Positions 17,976 to 25,750 of a stretch of DNA of 64,000 nt are shown piece after piece. The notes under the pieces are model-generated. The model was not told where the DNA came from. It did not search any database and saw nothing but the letters and a program-made list of their open reading frames with translations. The stretch is from positions 186,001 through 250,000 of the forward strand of contig NZ_NMUL01000030.1 in NCBI RefSeq assembly GCF_002234595.1, read 5' to 3'. This stretch comes from Amycolatopsis vastitatis (lineage in GTDB: Bacteria > Actinomycetota > Actinomycetes > Mycobacteriales > Pseudonocardiaceae). Positions within the stretch are counted from its first letter, which is position 1, and the number at the start of each line of letters is the position of its first letter. Both the position numbers and the translations under genes were made by a program.

Positions 17976-18227
17976 GTGCTCGAGGTGGTGCGGACCGGCC
18001 GGGTCGGGATCGGGTCGGTGCTGCTCGGGGTGGCCGTCGCCCTCTCCGCCCTGACCTCGGTGGCCGAGGTGCGGACCGGTGTCCGCGCCGGCACCGACCT
18101 GGTCGCGAGGCTGGTCTTCCTGCCGGCGCGCGGATGGTCGGTCCTGGTGGTGCTGCTCGACGTGGCGGTCGTCGCCGGCGCCTGGTACTCGGCGGGCCGG
18201 GCCCGCCGGGACGGGAGTACCCGGTGA
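17976..18227 (+). CDS. small two-helix membrane protein, unknown function
   Basis: An 83-residue protein with two hydrophobic segments (IGSVLLGVAVALSALTSV and WSVLVVLLDVAVVAGAWYSA) joined by a short loop and ending in a basic tail. I placed the start at GTG 17976, which has GTGAGG 5 bp upstream; the frame is open far further upstream but that part looks non-coding. The stop overlaps the GTG of the next small gene. It lies divergent to the LAL regulator and may belong to its response. No family recognised. Confidence 0.5.
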   Translation: MLEVVRTGRVGIGSVLLGVAVALSALTSVAEVRTGVRAGTDLVARLVFLPARGWSVLVVLLDVAVVAGAWYSAGRARRDGSTR

Positions 18228-18487
18228 GTGTCCTCGGTATGGTCACCGGTGCGAATTACGTCTTCCGGGGATGCGGTGCCATTCCGGAATGGGCCGCCGA
18301 AGGTGCCGAAGATTTCCGGGGAGTGCTCGTCGTGCCCGTTCCACCGGAGACGATAGTTTTCGGGACGGTGCCCGACCCCGGATGCCTGCCGGGGATTTTG
18401 CGCAGGCTCGAGGGGCTCGGGATGCGCGTGGAGTCCGTGCACCGGGTCCGGGAGCTCCCGCGTCCGGTGCGCCGCGCCGACGGGTGA
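18224..18487 (+). CDS. hypothetical protein
   Basis: An 87-residue soluble-looking protein starting at GTG 18224, which overlaps the preceding stop. Codon composition is somewhat less GC3-biased than its neighbours (ATA, GTT, GAT and ATT occur) but still coding-like. It has two cysteines (RGCGAIPE, DPGCLPG) and an ETIVFGTVP segment that could form a beta-hairpin. I recognise no domain. Support is the tight coupling and the open frame only. Confidence 0.4.
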   Translation: MSVLGMVTGANYVFRGCGAIPEWAAEGAEDFRGVLVVPVPPETIVFGTVPDPGCLPGILRRLEGLGMRVESVHRVRELPRPVRRADG

Positions 18488-18509
18488 AAGGGCCGCGCGC
18501 GTCACCCGG

Positions 18510-19874
18510 TCACGACCCGGACACCGCCGTGACGTGGCCCGCCCGGATCGCCTGCCGCAGGGCGGCGTGGTCGCGTTCGTTCTGGTCGGCGCAGGCCACC
18601 GCGAACTCCCGGACGGCTTCGGCGAAGGCCGGACCCGAGCCGAGGTACGCGGCGATCGCGAGCGGGTCCCCGGTGCGCGCGTGCGCCCGGGCCAGCGTCC
18701 ACCCGCAGAGCCGGGCGTGGGCTCTCAGCACGTCCGGGGTCATCGTCGTGACGTCGCCGGCGTCCTGGTCGTCGCGCAGCCGGCGGACGTGGAACTCGCC
18801 GACGGGGCCGTCGAACCCCGCGGCGCGGGCCCAGCCGAGGAAGACGTCGCCGGTGGCCTGGATCAGCCGTTGCCCGGTGACGACCCGGCGGCCGGGGCCG
18901 CCCGGCACGGCGGCGCCGGTGTACTCCTGCAGCACCGAGGGCCGGGCTTCCTTGAGCTGCAGGAAGAGCGGATCCCCGGTGCCCGTCCGGACCAGCAGCG
19001 CCACCCAGCAGCGCGTGCCCGCCCCACCCGGCCCGGGCACCGTGCGCGCCACGTCGGCCAGCCGGTAGCGGTCCAGCAGCGCCCGCCGCGCCGGGCCGAG
19101 CGTGCGCCGGTACCGCGCGAACACCGCGCCGAGGCGGTCGGTCAGGGTCGCCGGGTCGCCGTCCCCGGCGAGGCGGCCCGCCGGGACGACCGAGGGCGGA
19201 CGCGCGGCCAGCCGCAGCTGCCCGTCACGGATTTCGGTGAACCGGCGTACTCCCGCCACGCGACGCTTCACCGGCCCCAGTCGGTGGGACGCGACCACCC
19301 GCATCGTCCGGGCGTCGGCCTGGGCGAAGTAGATGTCGAGCGGAGTGCGGCGCGCGAAGTCGTGCATCGCCAGCCGGTACGACTCGACCGCGGCGAGCAC
19401 CGTGCGCCGCCGCTGGCCCGCCGGGTGCTCGTTCTGGCGGCCGGTGACCTCGAAGCTCGCGGCCAGCCGTTTGACGTCCCATTCCCAGGGCGCGGGCAGG
19501 GTTTCGTCGAAGTCGGCGAAGTCGAAGACCAGCCGCCGGCCCTGAGCCGCGAACAAGCCGAAGTTCGCCAGCTGGGCGTCTCCGCACGCCTGCACCGGGA
19601 ACCCGGTCCGCGGGGTCAGGGCGAGGTCGGCCGCCGCGGGGAGCGCGGCGCCGCGGAAGTAGGCCAGCGGCGAGGCGGCCATCCGGCCGTAGCGGAGCGG
19701 GAGGAGTTCCGGCACCCGGTCGCGGTCCTGGCGCGCCAGCAGCCTGAGGGGGTCCGCCCGCCGGACCGGACCGGGGAACTCGGCGTGGGCGGCGGCCGGC
19801 ACGGCGGTGCGCGCGGCGCGTCCCCGGACGATCCGCGCATCGGGTGCCGCGCTCTGCTTGTCGGTGAGAGTCAT
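18510..19874 (-). CDS. DUF2252 family protein
   Basis: A 454-residue protein of the DUF2252 family. Typical features are the N-terminal RYGRMAASPLAYFRGAA, the CGDAQLANFGLF segment, VFDFADFDETLPAPWEWDVKRLAAS and the late LCGWTLARAHARTGD. The HGD/FDxxD-like pattern resembles aminoglycoside-phosphotransferase-type kinases, so a kinase-like fold is suspected, but no substrate is known to me. Actinobacterial members often sit among stress and envelope genes, as here. ATG 19874 is the first Met of the conserved frame. A copy of the shared box is 34 bp upstream. Confidence 0.88.
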   Translation of the reverse strand: MTLTDKQSAAPDARIVRGRAARTAVPAAAHAEFPGPVRRADPLRLLARQDRDRVPELLPLRYGRMAASPLAYFRGAALPAAADLALTPRTGFPVQACGDAQLANFGLFAAQGRRLVFDFADFDETLPAPWEWDVKRLAASFEVTGRQNEHPAGQRRRTVLAAVESYRLAMHDFARRTPLDIYFAQADARTMRVVASHRLGPVKRRVAGVRRFTEIRDGQLRLAARPPSVVPAGRLAGDGDPATLTDRLGAVFARYRRTLGPARRALLDRYRLADVARTVPGPGGAGTRCWVALLVRTGTGDPLFLQLKEARPSVLQEYTGAAVPGGPGRRVVTGQRLIQATGDVFLGWARAAGFDGPVGEFHVRRLRDDQDAGDVTTMTPDVLRAHARLCGWTLARAHARTGDPLAIAAYLGSGPAFAEAVREFAVACADQNERDHAALRQAIRAGHVTAVSGS

Positions 19875-19907
19875 GGACGGATCGTCGGCCGCGGAACCCG
19901 CCGCGGC

Positions 19908-19926
19908 GTCGCCCGCCGGGGGTGAA
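19908..19926. promoter_or_regulatory. LAL-island box, copy 4 (upstream of DUF2252 gene)
   Basis: GTCGCCCG-CCG-GGGGTGAA, three mismatches to CTCGCCCG-N3-CGGGTGAG. Here the better-scoring orientation points away from the DUF2252 gene, but the element is near-symmetric and lies 34 bp before that start codon. Confidence 0.4.
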
Positions 19927-20165
19927 GCGGGGAGTCATCCACCACGGGTGACGACCGGAAGCGGCGCGGACCGCAAGGTGAGCCGTGGAGGTGCGGTGAT
20001 GACGAAGTGGACGACGAGCGCCCGCCGGCGCCGGGCCGGAGTGTCACGGGGATCTCCCCGGCGACGCTCGGCGCCTCGCTTCGCCATCCCGTCGGCCCGC
20101 CCCGCGGCGCTCTCGGGGGAGCGCCCCCGGGCGGGCGGAACCTCCTGCGGGGCCGCGGCGACGCT

Positions 20166-20204
20166 CGGGGGCGCCGCCGCGGTCCTCCCGCGACGGCGCC
20201 CCCG
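20166..20204 (-). terminator. GC-rich hairpin after the DUF1269 gene
   Basis: CGGGGGCGCC (20166-20175) pairs perfectly with GGCGCCCCCG (20195-20204) across a 19-nt loop, 6 bp past the DUF1269 stop. No U-tract. Alternative pairings exist with a CGCCCCCG copy near 20122. Confidence 0.5.
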
Positions 20205-20210
20205 GGAGCG

Positions 20211-20714
20211 CTACCGCATCGCCTCGTGCGTTTCGCCGAAGGCGTCGCGCAGCCGGGCTTCTTCTTCATCGGACAGGTTGGTGCTCAGCAGCGAGGCGCC
20301 GGTTTCCTTGAACGGCTCGACGACCCGGTCCAGCACGGTGTCCTGGGACATCACGAACAAGGCGGACGTCCCGGGGGTGACCTTGGCCCGGACGGTGTCG
20401 ATGAACTCCTCGTCGATCCCGACGTGACTCAGCGACCCGGTCAGCGCCCCGATCGCCGCGCCGACGGCCATGCCCAGCAACGGGACGAGGAAGATCAGGC
20501 CGAACAGCAGGCCCCAGAAGCCCCCGCCCAGTGCGCCGGCACCGGTCAGGGAACCGAGATCCTTCGTCTTCGGCTTCTTCCGTCCCTCGGGCCAGCTCAC
20601 GCAAGCCGCATCGGCGATCGAGATCAGCTGCTGCTTCTGCAGCTGCCGGAGCAGATCCAGGGCGTTTTCGGCACCTTCGACGGTCGGGAACCGCCACACG
20701 GTCAACGTGGACAT
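20211..20714 (-). CDS. DUF1269 family membrane-associated protein
   Basis: A 167-residue protein of the DUF1269 type. The N-terminal alpha/beta part begins LTVWRFPTVEGAENAL. A glycine-rich hydrophobic hairpin in the middle (GGGFWGLLFGLIFLVPLLGM and AVGAAIGALTGSL) resembles glycine-zipper insertions. The C-terminal half has VTPGTSALFVMS and a charged helix. Start ATG 20714 follows GGAGGA. Members are often induced by stress in actinobacteria, but the molecular role is unknown. A shared box lies 116 bp upstream. Confidence 0.85.
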   Translation of the reverse strand: MSTLTVWRFPTVEGAENALDLLRQLQKQQLISIADAACVSWPEGRKKPKTKDLGSLTGAGALGGGFWGLLFGLIFLVPLLGMAVGAAIGALTGSLSHVGIDEEFIDTVRAKVTPGTSALFVMSQDTVLDRVVEPFKETGASLLSTNLSDEEEARLRDAFGETHEAMR

Positions 20715-20829
20715 GACGTCCTCCTCGGTCCGGGTTCGGTGGTCGTGCCGCACTGTCTCCTCCGGCGGCGGGGCAGGGCATCGCCCACGCCGTGTGAGCC
20801 GCGGGCGCACCGCGACCGGACCACCTGAT

Positions 20830-20848
20830 CTCACCTGGGGCGGGCGAG
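20830..20848 (-). promoter_or_regulatory. LAL-island box, copy 5 (upstream of DUF1269 gene)
   Basis: Read toward DUF1269: CTCGCCCG-CCC-CAGGTGAG. The left arm is perfect and the right arm has one change. It lies between the divergent DUF1269 and DUF7144-like genes and could serve either. Confidence 0.55.
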
Positions 20849-20918
20849 GCCCGGCGGACCGGCGACCGACCATGATCGCCCGGGTCCGCAGTTCGTCGAC
20901 GAACGAGGAAGAGGGATC

Positions 20919-21380
20919 ATGACCGAACCCATGCAGCCCCGGGCCGGGACGACCGGCGCCCGGGCACCCCTCCCGCCGGAGCGGGCCGTCGCGCGGTCAC
21001 GGCGGGTCGGCTGGATCTGGTTCGCCTCGGCGATCACCGTCCTGGTGGGACTGTTCACCGTGGTGGAAGGCGTGGTCGCGTTGTTCGACCGCGACTACTA
21101 CGTCGTCGGCCCGTCCGGGCTGCTCGTCTTCTCCCTGGCCGGCTGGGGCTGGCTCCACCTGATCGTCGGCTGCCTCGTGGTCGTGACCGGTGTCGCGTTG
21201 TCCACCGGCTCGCAGTGGGCGCGGGTCGTGACGGTCGCGCTCGCCGGGTTCAACGCGCTGGCGCAGCTGGCTTTCCTGTCCGCGTACCCGTTCTGGGGCG
21301 TCATCGTGATCGCCCTCGACGTCCTCGTGATCTGGGCCGTCATCGTGCACGGTGACCAAGCCACCTACGAAATCTGGTGA
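20919..21380 (+). CDS. four-helix membrane protein (DUF7144-like)
   Basis: A 153-residue protein with four predicted transmembrane helices (starting about WIWFASAITVLVGLFTVVEG, LLVFSLAGWGWLHLIVGCLV, VVTVALAGFNALAQLAFLSA and VIVIALDVLVIWAVIV) after a proline-rich cytoplasmic N-terminus. The VEGVVALF…YYVV and GWGWLHLIVG motifs match small actinobacterial membrane proteins now grouped as DUF7144; function unknown. ATG 20919 follows GAGGAAGAGGG. It is divergent to DUF1269 and precedes the second LAL regulator by 102 bp. Confidence 0.8.
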   Translation: MTEPMQPRAGTTGARAPLPPERAVARSRRVGWIWFASAITVLVGLFTVVEGVVALFDRDYYVVGPSGLLVFSLAGWGWLHLIVGCLVVVTGVALSTGSQWARVVTVALAGFNALAQLAFLSAYPFWGVIVIALDVLVIWAVIVHGDQATYEIW

Positions 21381-21482
21381 CCCGGCATCCTCCTCGCCTG
21401 CCCGTGATCAGTACAGTCGTGGCCTCCGCCCGGCGTCGACCGCGGATCCGGGGCGAAGTCTCCCGACAGCCGAGAGGTTGAC

Positions 21483-24041
21483 GTGCCCGATCCAGTGACA
21501 AGCCCGTTCCGGCCGGTTCCCGGCGGCAAGGTCGCGGTCCCGCGGCTGCCCGGGATCTTCGTCCCCCGTGCGCGGCTGGGGGTGCTGCTCGACCGCGCCA
21601 CCACCCGGCCCGTCACGGTGGTCCGGGCGCCGGCCGGGGCCGGCAAGACCACGGCGCTGGCCGGCTGGGCGCGCGACGGTCGCGCCGTCGCCTGGGTGTC
21701 CCTGGACGAGGACGACAACGACGAGTCCCGGTTGTGGGCGGCGATCCTCGGCGCGTTGCGCCGGTGTCCCGTCGTGCCCGTGGACGGAGTCCTGCACCGG
21801 CTCGGTCCGCCACAGCCCGGGCGGCGGCGCGCGTTCCTGGCCGACCTCGACGACGCGGTCGCCGGTCTGGACCACCCGGTCCGGCTGGTCCTGGACGACC
21901 TCCAGGAGCTTTCGCACCCGGAACCGCTCGAGGCGCTCGCGACCCTCGCGCGCCACCTGCCGCCCGGGCTGCGGCTGGTGCTGGCCACCCGCGTCGAGCC
22001 GCGGCTGCGGCTGGCCCGCCTGCACGTCGAAGGTGCCCTGTCCCGGGTGGAGGCCGCCGAACTCCGGTTCACCGCGAAGGAAACCGGGAACCTGTTGCGG
22101 GCCACCGGGGCCACCGTGGGCGACGACCGCGTGCGCGAGCTCACCGAACGCACCGCGGGCTGGGCCGCGGCCCTCGGCTGGGCCGCGGTTTCGGTGCGGG
22201 AAGCGGAGAACGCGGACGCCCTCGTCGCCTCCGTCACCGGTGACGATCGTGCCGTCGCCCGGTTCCTCGCCGAGGAAGTGTTCTCGCGCCTGCCCGCGGC
22301 GACGTCGGATCTCCTGCTGTCACTGAGCGTCTGTGACGCGGCCGGGCCGGCGCTCGCGGTCCGCCTGTCGGGCCGTCCGGACGCCGGGGCCAGGCTGGAC
22401 GAACTCGAGCGCGAGCTGGGTCTCGTCACGCGGACCCCGGCCGAGACCTACCGGCTCCCGCCGCTGCTGCGCGTCTTCCTGCGTGCCGAGCTGGCGCGGC
22501 GGGACCCGGCGCGGGTGCCGCGGCTGCACGGGATCGCCGCGCGGTGGTACGCCGGCGAAGGCCGGTTCGGGGAGGCGCTCCGGCACGCCGTGGCGGGGCG
22601 CGACCGGGTGCGGGTCCTGGCGCTGGCCCGGGATCAGGCCGTGCGCCAGGTGCTGGCCGGCGACGGCGATCCGGTGCGGGTCGCGCTGACCCACCTGGGC
22701 GCCGGGACCGTCGCCGCGAGCACGCAACTGCGGCTGGCGTCCGCACTGGAGCACATCCAACGCGGCCGGCTCGCCGAAGCGCGGGCCGACCTCGGCGAAG
22801 AAGCGGCGGACGACGACTTGTGGCCGCTCGCCGTCCGGCACTTGGCCTCGGTGACGGGAAGGCACCCGCCGGAGGCGGAGCTGCCGACGGCCCGCCGCCC
22901 GGAAACCGTCGCGTGGGCGAACCTCGATCGCGCATGGCGGTCGGTGTACCGGGGCGCACGCCGGCACGCCGTCACCCAGGCGCAGGAAGCCATGCGGCTG
23001 GCCAAGGGCGAGCGGCTCGACCACCTGGTGCTCCACAGCAGGCTCGCGGTCGCCGTCGCCACCGCCGTCGGCGGGGATCACCCGGCGATGCGGCGGGCCT
23101 GCACCGGTGCCCTCGCCGTCGCGCGACGGCACGGCTGGCGCCGGTCCCCGGGAGTGGCGGAGTGCCACCTGCTGCTGGCCTACGACGACCTGATGCGCGC
23201 CGAGCCGGTCGCCGCGGCCCGGGAACTGGCCCAGGCGGCGACGGCGGAAGTGCCCGGGGGCGTGCCGCTGCTGCGGCCGCTGCGCGAGTTCTTCGAAGGC
23301 ATGGTGCGCTTCGACGACGGCGACCGGGTGGCGAGCTCGCAGGTCATGCGGGCCGCGCGGCACCGGCTCGCCGACCTGGAGCTGTCCCGCGAGGTCGTCG
23401 GGGTGTGCGCGGTCGCGGAGTACCACGCGGCGCTCACCCTCGGCGAAGGCCTGCACGCGGCCGAAGTGCTCGCCTGGGTGCACGAGCGGCTGCCCGGCAG
23501 CGGCGAGCTGGCGGTCCTGCGGGTCCGCGCCCACCTCGCCGCCGACGAAACCGAGGCGGCCGAAGCGGTCCTGCGGGACACCGCCTCGGCGACGGCGTTG
23601 CTGCCGGCCACCCCGGTCGACCGGTCGCTGGCCGAAACGGCGCTCGCCCTGCGCTCGCACCGGCGGACCAAGGCCCTGCACGCCCTCGACCGCGCGCTCG
23701 CGCTCGCCCGCCCGAACGGGCTGGTGCGGCCGTTCGCCCTCGCCGAACCGCGGGTCGGGCACCTGCTGATCGACCACTCCGGCGGGTTCGGCTCGCTGGA
23801 CCGGTTCGCCCAGGCGGTCCGCGGCCGGCTGGTCCCGCACGCCCCGCCCAGCGACCTGACCGACCGCGAGCAGGTGGTGCTGCAGCGGCTGCCGTCTCAG
23901 CGGTCGCTGGACGAGATCGCGTCCGACCTCACGGTTTCGGTCAACACGGTGAAGACGCACGTGCGGGCCATCTACGGCAAGCTCGGTGTGAACAACCGGC
24001 GTTCCGCTGTCGTGGTCGCTCGCCAGCACGGGCTGACCTGA
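21483..24041 (+). CDS. LAL (MalT-like) LuxR family transcriptional regulator
   Basis: An 852-residue STAND regulator. N-terminal NTPase with Walker A APAGAGKTTALAGW (about 40-55) and LVLDDLQEL Walker B (about 138), then winged-helix and TPR-like helical repeats (about 300-770) and a C-terminal LuxR helix-turn-helix (LTDREQVVLQRLPSQRSLDE…NTVKTHVRAIYGKLGVNNR). It is a full-length paralogue of the broken regulator at 15-17.8 kb and shares even the LPSQRS/LPTQRS and DEIASDLTVS elements. GTG 21483 has GAGAGG upstream. Such proteins sense an inducer through the repeats and activate transcription on ATP binding. It is a candidate reader of the box shared by neighbouring promoters. Confidence 0.92.
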   Translation: MPDPVTSPFRPVPGGKVAVPRLPGIFVPRARLGVLLDRATTRPVTVVRAPAGAGKTTALAGWARDGRAVAWVSLDEDDNDESRLWAAILGALRRCPVVPVDGVLHRLGPPQPGRRRAFLADLDDAVAGLDHPVRLVLDDLQELSHPEPLEALATLARHLPPGLRLVLATRVEPRLRLARLHVEGALSRVEAAELRFTAKETGNLLRATGATVGDDRVRELTERTAGWAAALGWAAVSVREAENADALVASVTGDDRAVARFLAEEVFSRLPAATSDLLLSLSVCDAAGPALAVRLSGRPDAGARLDELERELGLVTRTPAETYRLPPLLRVFLRAELARRDPARVPRLHGIAARWYAGEGRFGEALRHAVAGRDRVRVLALARDQAVRQVLAGDGDPVRVALTHLGAGTVAASTQLRLASALEHIQRGRLAEARADLGEEAADDDLWPLAVRHLASVTGRHPPEAELPTARRPETVAWANLDRAWRSVYRGARRHAVTQAQEAMRLAKGERLDHLVLHSRLAVAVATAVGGDHPAMRRACTGALAVARRHGWRRSPGVAECHLLLAYDDLMRAEPVAAARELAQAATAEVPGGVPLLRPLREFFEGMVRFDDGDRVASSQVMRAARHRLADLELSREVVGVCAVAEYHAALTLGEGLHAAEVLAWVHERLPGSGELAVLRVRAHLAADETEAAEAVLRDTASATALLPATPVDRSLAETALALRSHRRTKALHALDRALALARPNGLVRPFALAEPRVGHLLIDHSGGFGSLDRFAQAVRGRLVPHAPPSDLTDREQVVLQRLPSQRSLDEIASDLTVSVNTVKTHVRAIYGKLGVNNRRSAVVVARQHGLT

Positions 24042-24047
24042 CGTTCC

Positions 24048-25274
24048 TCACCCTTCGTCGCGGCGAGGTGCCGACAGCAGCGCGTCGGCCCAGCGGGCCC
24101 GCGGGTCGACGTCCACCAGCAGTGCCTTGGCGAGCAGGGTGGCCGGCACGGCGAGGACCGCGCCGAGCGGGCCCAGCAGCCAGGTCCAGAACACCAGCGC
24201 CAGCACAGTGACCAAAGTGGACAGACCGACCGAGCCGGCGACGAACCGGGGCTGGATCAGCGACTGCACCACGAAGTTCAGCGCGGCGTACACCACCAGC
24301 ACCAGGAGCAGGCTGCGCCAGCCGCCGTCGAGGAGCGCGATCAGCGCGGGCGGGACGACCCCGATCACGAAGCCCACATTGGGGATGTAGTTGGTGACGA
24401 AGGCGAGCAGCCCCCACAGCACGGCACCCGGCACGGAGAGCAGGGCCAGCGCGGTGGTGTCGAGCGCCGCCACGAGCCCGCCGAACACGGTCGTCACGAG
24501 CAGGTACCGCCGGGTGCCGGTGACGAACCCGCGCAACGACGCGGAAATCCACGGCCGGTCGCGCCCGATCCGCTCGAGGCGCCGGCCCGCCCATGCGGTC
24601 TCGGCGCTGAGGAACAGCAGGAGGGCGAACAGGAAGGCCAGGTTCGTCACCAGGCCGCCGACCCCGGCGAGCAGGGAACCGGCCAGGCCGACCAGCTTCC
24701 CCACGTCGAGGGACGACAGCATGGTCCGCAGCTGGAGTTCGCCGACCCCGAACCGGCCGAGCACGGTCAGCCCGTCGTGCAGCAGTTCGTCGACCCGCCC
24801 GGCGTAGCCGGGGAGCAGAGCCGACAGCTGCGCGACGGACACCACGACGACGAGGAAGAAGGCGAGCAACGCCGTGTAGACGGTGACGACCAGCACGGCG
24901 ACGGTCAGCCAGCGCGGCAGCCCCTTGTCCCGCAGCCACGTCCGCACGGGATCGAGGGTGATCACGACGACCAGGGCGAGGAACACCGGGCCGGCGAACC
25001 AGGCGATGGCCTGGATACCGGCCAGCACGACCACCGCGGCGGCGGCGCCCAGCAGCACCACGAGCGCACGGGGCGGCGAAGTGCCACCGGTCCCGAGGTC
25101 GCTTTCGGGCGGCCACGGGACCGGTGGCGGGTGCGCGCCGCCGAACCGGTCGGCGAGTCCCCGGAAGGGGTGCCGCGCGGAGCGGCGCGCCTGCCGGTCA
25201 CCGGCCGCGGTCCGGCGCCGCCGGGGCTTGCGGAACCGGTGGGCCGGGAAATCGGTGAACGTTGCTCGCACCAT
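24048..25274 (-). CDS. AI-2E family transporter
   Basis: A 408-residue membrane protein. After a basic, proline-rich cytoplasmic N-terminus (about 1-68), hydrophobic segments start at ALVVLLGAAAAVVVLAGI. The AI-2E (TqsA/PerM) pattern is seen in VLWGLLAFVTNYIPNVGFVIGVVPP and GSVGLSTLVTVLALVFWTWLLGPLGAVLAVP near the end. Known relatives include quorum-signal exporters and Na+/H+ antiporters, so the substrate cannot be assigned. ATG 25274 follows GGAGGGAT. It is convergent with the second LAL gene (6 bp gap) and has a shared box 63 bp upstream. Confidence 0.88.
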   Translation of the reverse strand: MVRATFTDFPAHRFRKPRRRRTAAGDRQARRSARHPFRGLADRFGGAHPPPVPWPPESDLGTGGTSPPRALVVLLGAAAAVVVLAGIQAIAWFAGPVFLALVVVITLDPVRTWLRDKGLPRWLTVAVLVVTVYTALLAFFLVVVVSVAQLSALLPGYAGRVDELLHDGLTVLGRFGVGELQLRTMLSSLDVGKLVGLAGSLLAGVGGLVTNLAFLFALLLFLSAETAWAGRRLERIGRDRPWISASLRGFVTGTRRYLLVTTVFGGLVAALDTTALALLSVPGAVLWGLLAFVTNYIPNVGFVIGVVPPALIALLDGGWRSLLLVLVVYAALNFVVQSLIQPRFVAGSVGLSTLVTVLALVFWTWLLGPLGAVLAVPATLLAKALLVDVDPRARWADALLSAPRRDEG

Positions 25275-25336
25275 GCGGATCCCTCCGGAGACGGACGGCG
25301 GCGGACCCCACGGTGCCCGCGCACGGCGCCCCGGCC

Positions 25337-25355
25337 GTCACCCGGCGCGGGGGAG
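25337..25355 (-). promoter_or_regulatory. LAL-island box, copy 6 (upstream of AI-2E gene)
   Basis: Read toward the AI-2E gene: CTCCCCCG-CGC-CGGGTGAC, two mismatches to the consensus, 63 bp before the start codon. This spacing matches the permease and LAL-regulator copies (66 bp each). Confidence 0.55.
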
Positions 25356-25389
25356 ATCTGGCGAGGCCGACGGGCAAACCGCCGCCACT

Positions 25390-25401
25390 CGAACCGATTC
25401 G
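25390..25401. promoter_or_regulatory. CGAACCG-type palindrome, copy 1
   Basis: CGAACCGATTCG, 10 of 12 positions symmetric. It resembles the perfect copy at 25620, 230 bp away. Paired sites this far apart are typical of looping repressors such as LacI-family proteins. Confidence 0.4.
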
Positions 25402-25441
25402 ACCGCCCATTCGGTGGCGATGTAAGTTTCAGTTCCGGTCC

Positions 25442-25460
25442 GGTTCCCGCGTCGGGAACC
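25442..25460. promoter_or_regulatory. hairpin or operator GGTTCCCG-CGT-CGGGAACC
   Basis: Perfect 8-bp arms with a 3-nt centre, flanked by a further GGTCCG…CGGACC pair (25437-25442, 25466-25471). No gene ends here, so it is more likely a protein site or leader structure than a terminator. Confidence 0.4.
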
Positions 25461-25572
25461 AGGTGCGGACCAGAGTGACGGCGAAGCCGGATATCGAGTG
25501 ACAGCAAGAAGTTCAGGACATCCGGCTGAATCGGTCCATGTGTCGGCGCGCCCGGTGGGGTGCAAGACGTCA

Positions 25573-25602
25573 TTGACCTGCCGCCGACCGGGTTCGTACT
25601 AT
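25573..25602 (+). promoter_or_regulatory. promoter of the secreted glycosidase gene
   Basis: TTGACC (25573-25578), an 18-bp spacer and TACTAT (25597-25602). The CGAACCGGTTCG palindrome starts 17 bp downstream of the -10, close to the likely transcription start. Confidence 0.45.
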
Positions 25603-25619
25603 TCTGGCGGACCGGTCAG

Positions 25620-25631
25620 CGAACCGGTTCG
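25620..25631. promoter_or_regulatory. CGAACCGGTTCG perfect palindrome (candidate LacI-type operator)
   Basis: A perfect 12-bp palindrome with a central CG step, as in LacI/GalR operators, just downstream of the predicted promoter and 119 bp before the glycosidase start. A near-copy lies at 25390. Confidence 0.5.
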
Positions 25632-25750
25632 ACGCCCGGCGAGCCGGCCGGCCGCCGACGAATCTTTTCCGCACCGGACGCAGAACACTCCGTTCCGCGT
25701 CCCGTCGTGTCGCGCCACAGTGAGGTGGCGCCGAACCGCAGGAGGAGTCG

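Larger units (their letters stand above)
19875..20210. other. 336-bp intergenic region between DUF2252 and DUF1269 genes
   Basis: It holds a LAL-island-like box (19908-19926) near the DUF2252 start and dense GC-rich inverted repeats toward the DUF1269 end. One 8-bp stem is 20153-20160 with 20175-20182; a competing 10-bp stem is annotated as a terminator. A GGAGG-preceded ATG at 19999 opens a frame, but its product is Arg/Ser-rich and runs antisense through DUF1269, so I do not call a gene. Confidence 0.5.
25275..25750. other. 476-bp divergent regulatory region
   Basis: It separates the AI-2E gene from the secreted glycosidase. From left to right it holds an LAL-island box, a CGAACCGATTCG palindrome, a tight hairpin, a housekeeping-type promoter and a second CGAACCGGTTCG palindrome, each listed separately. 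No small gene is convincing. Confidence 0.6.

Noticed and set aside
18481..18508. CGGGTGA/TCACCCG inverted repeat as a terminator between convergent genes
   Set aside because: The stem is only 7 bp with a 14-nt loop and its first arm overlaps the coding end of the upstream gene; too weak to call.
19999..20427. ATG with a good GGAGG site opening a 142-residue plus-strand frame
   Set aside because: The product is Arg/Ser-rich without motif and its second half is antisense to the DUF1269 coding region.
21381..21482. possible shared box before the second LAL regulator (CTCGCCTG…GTGATCAG)
   Set aside because: Only about half of the right arm matches; I do not count it with the other copies.
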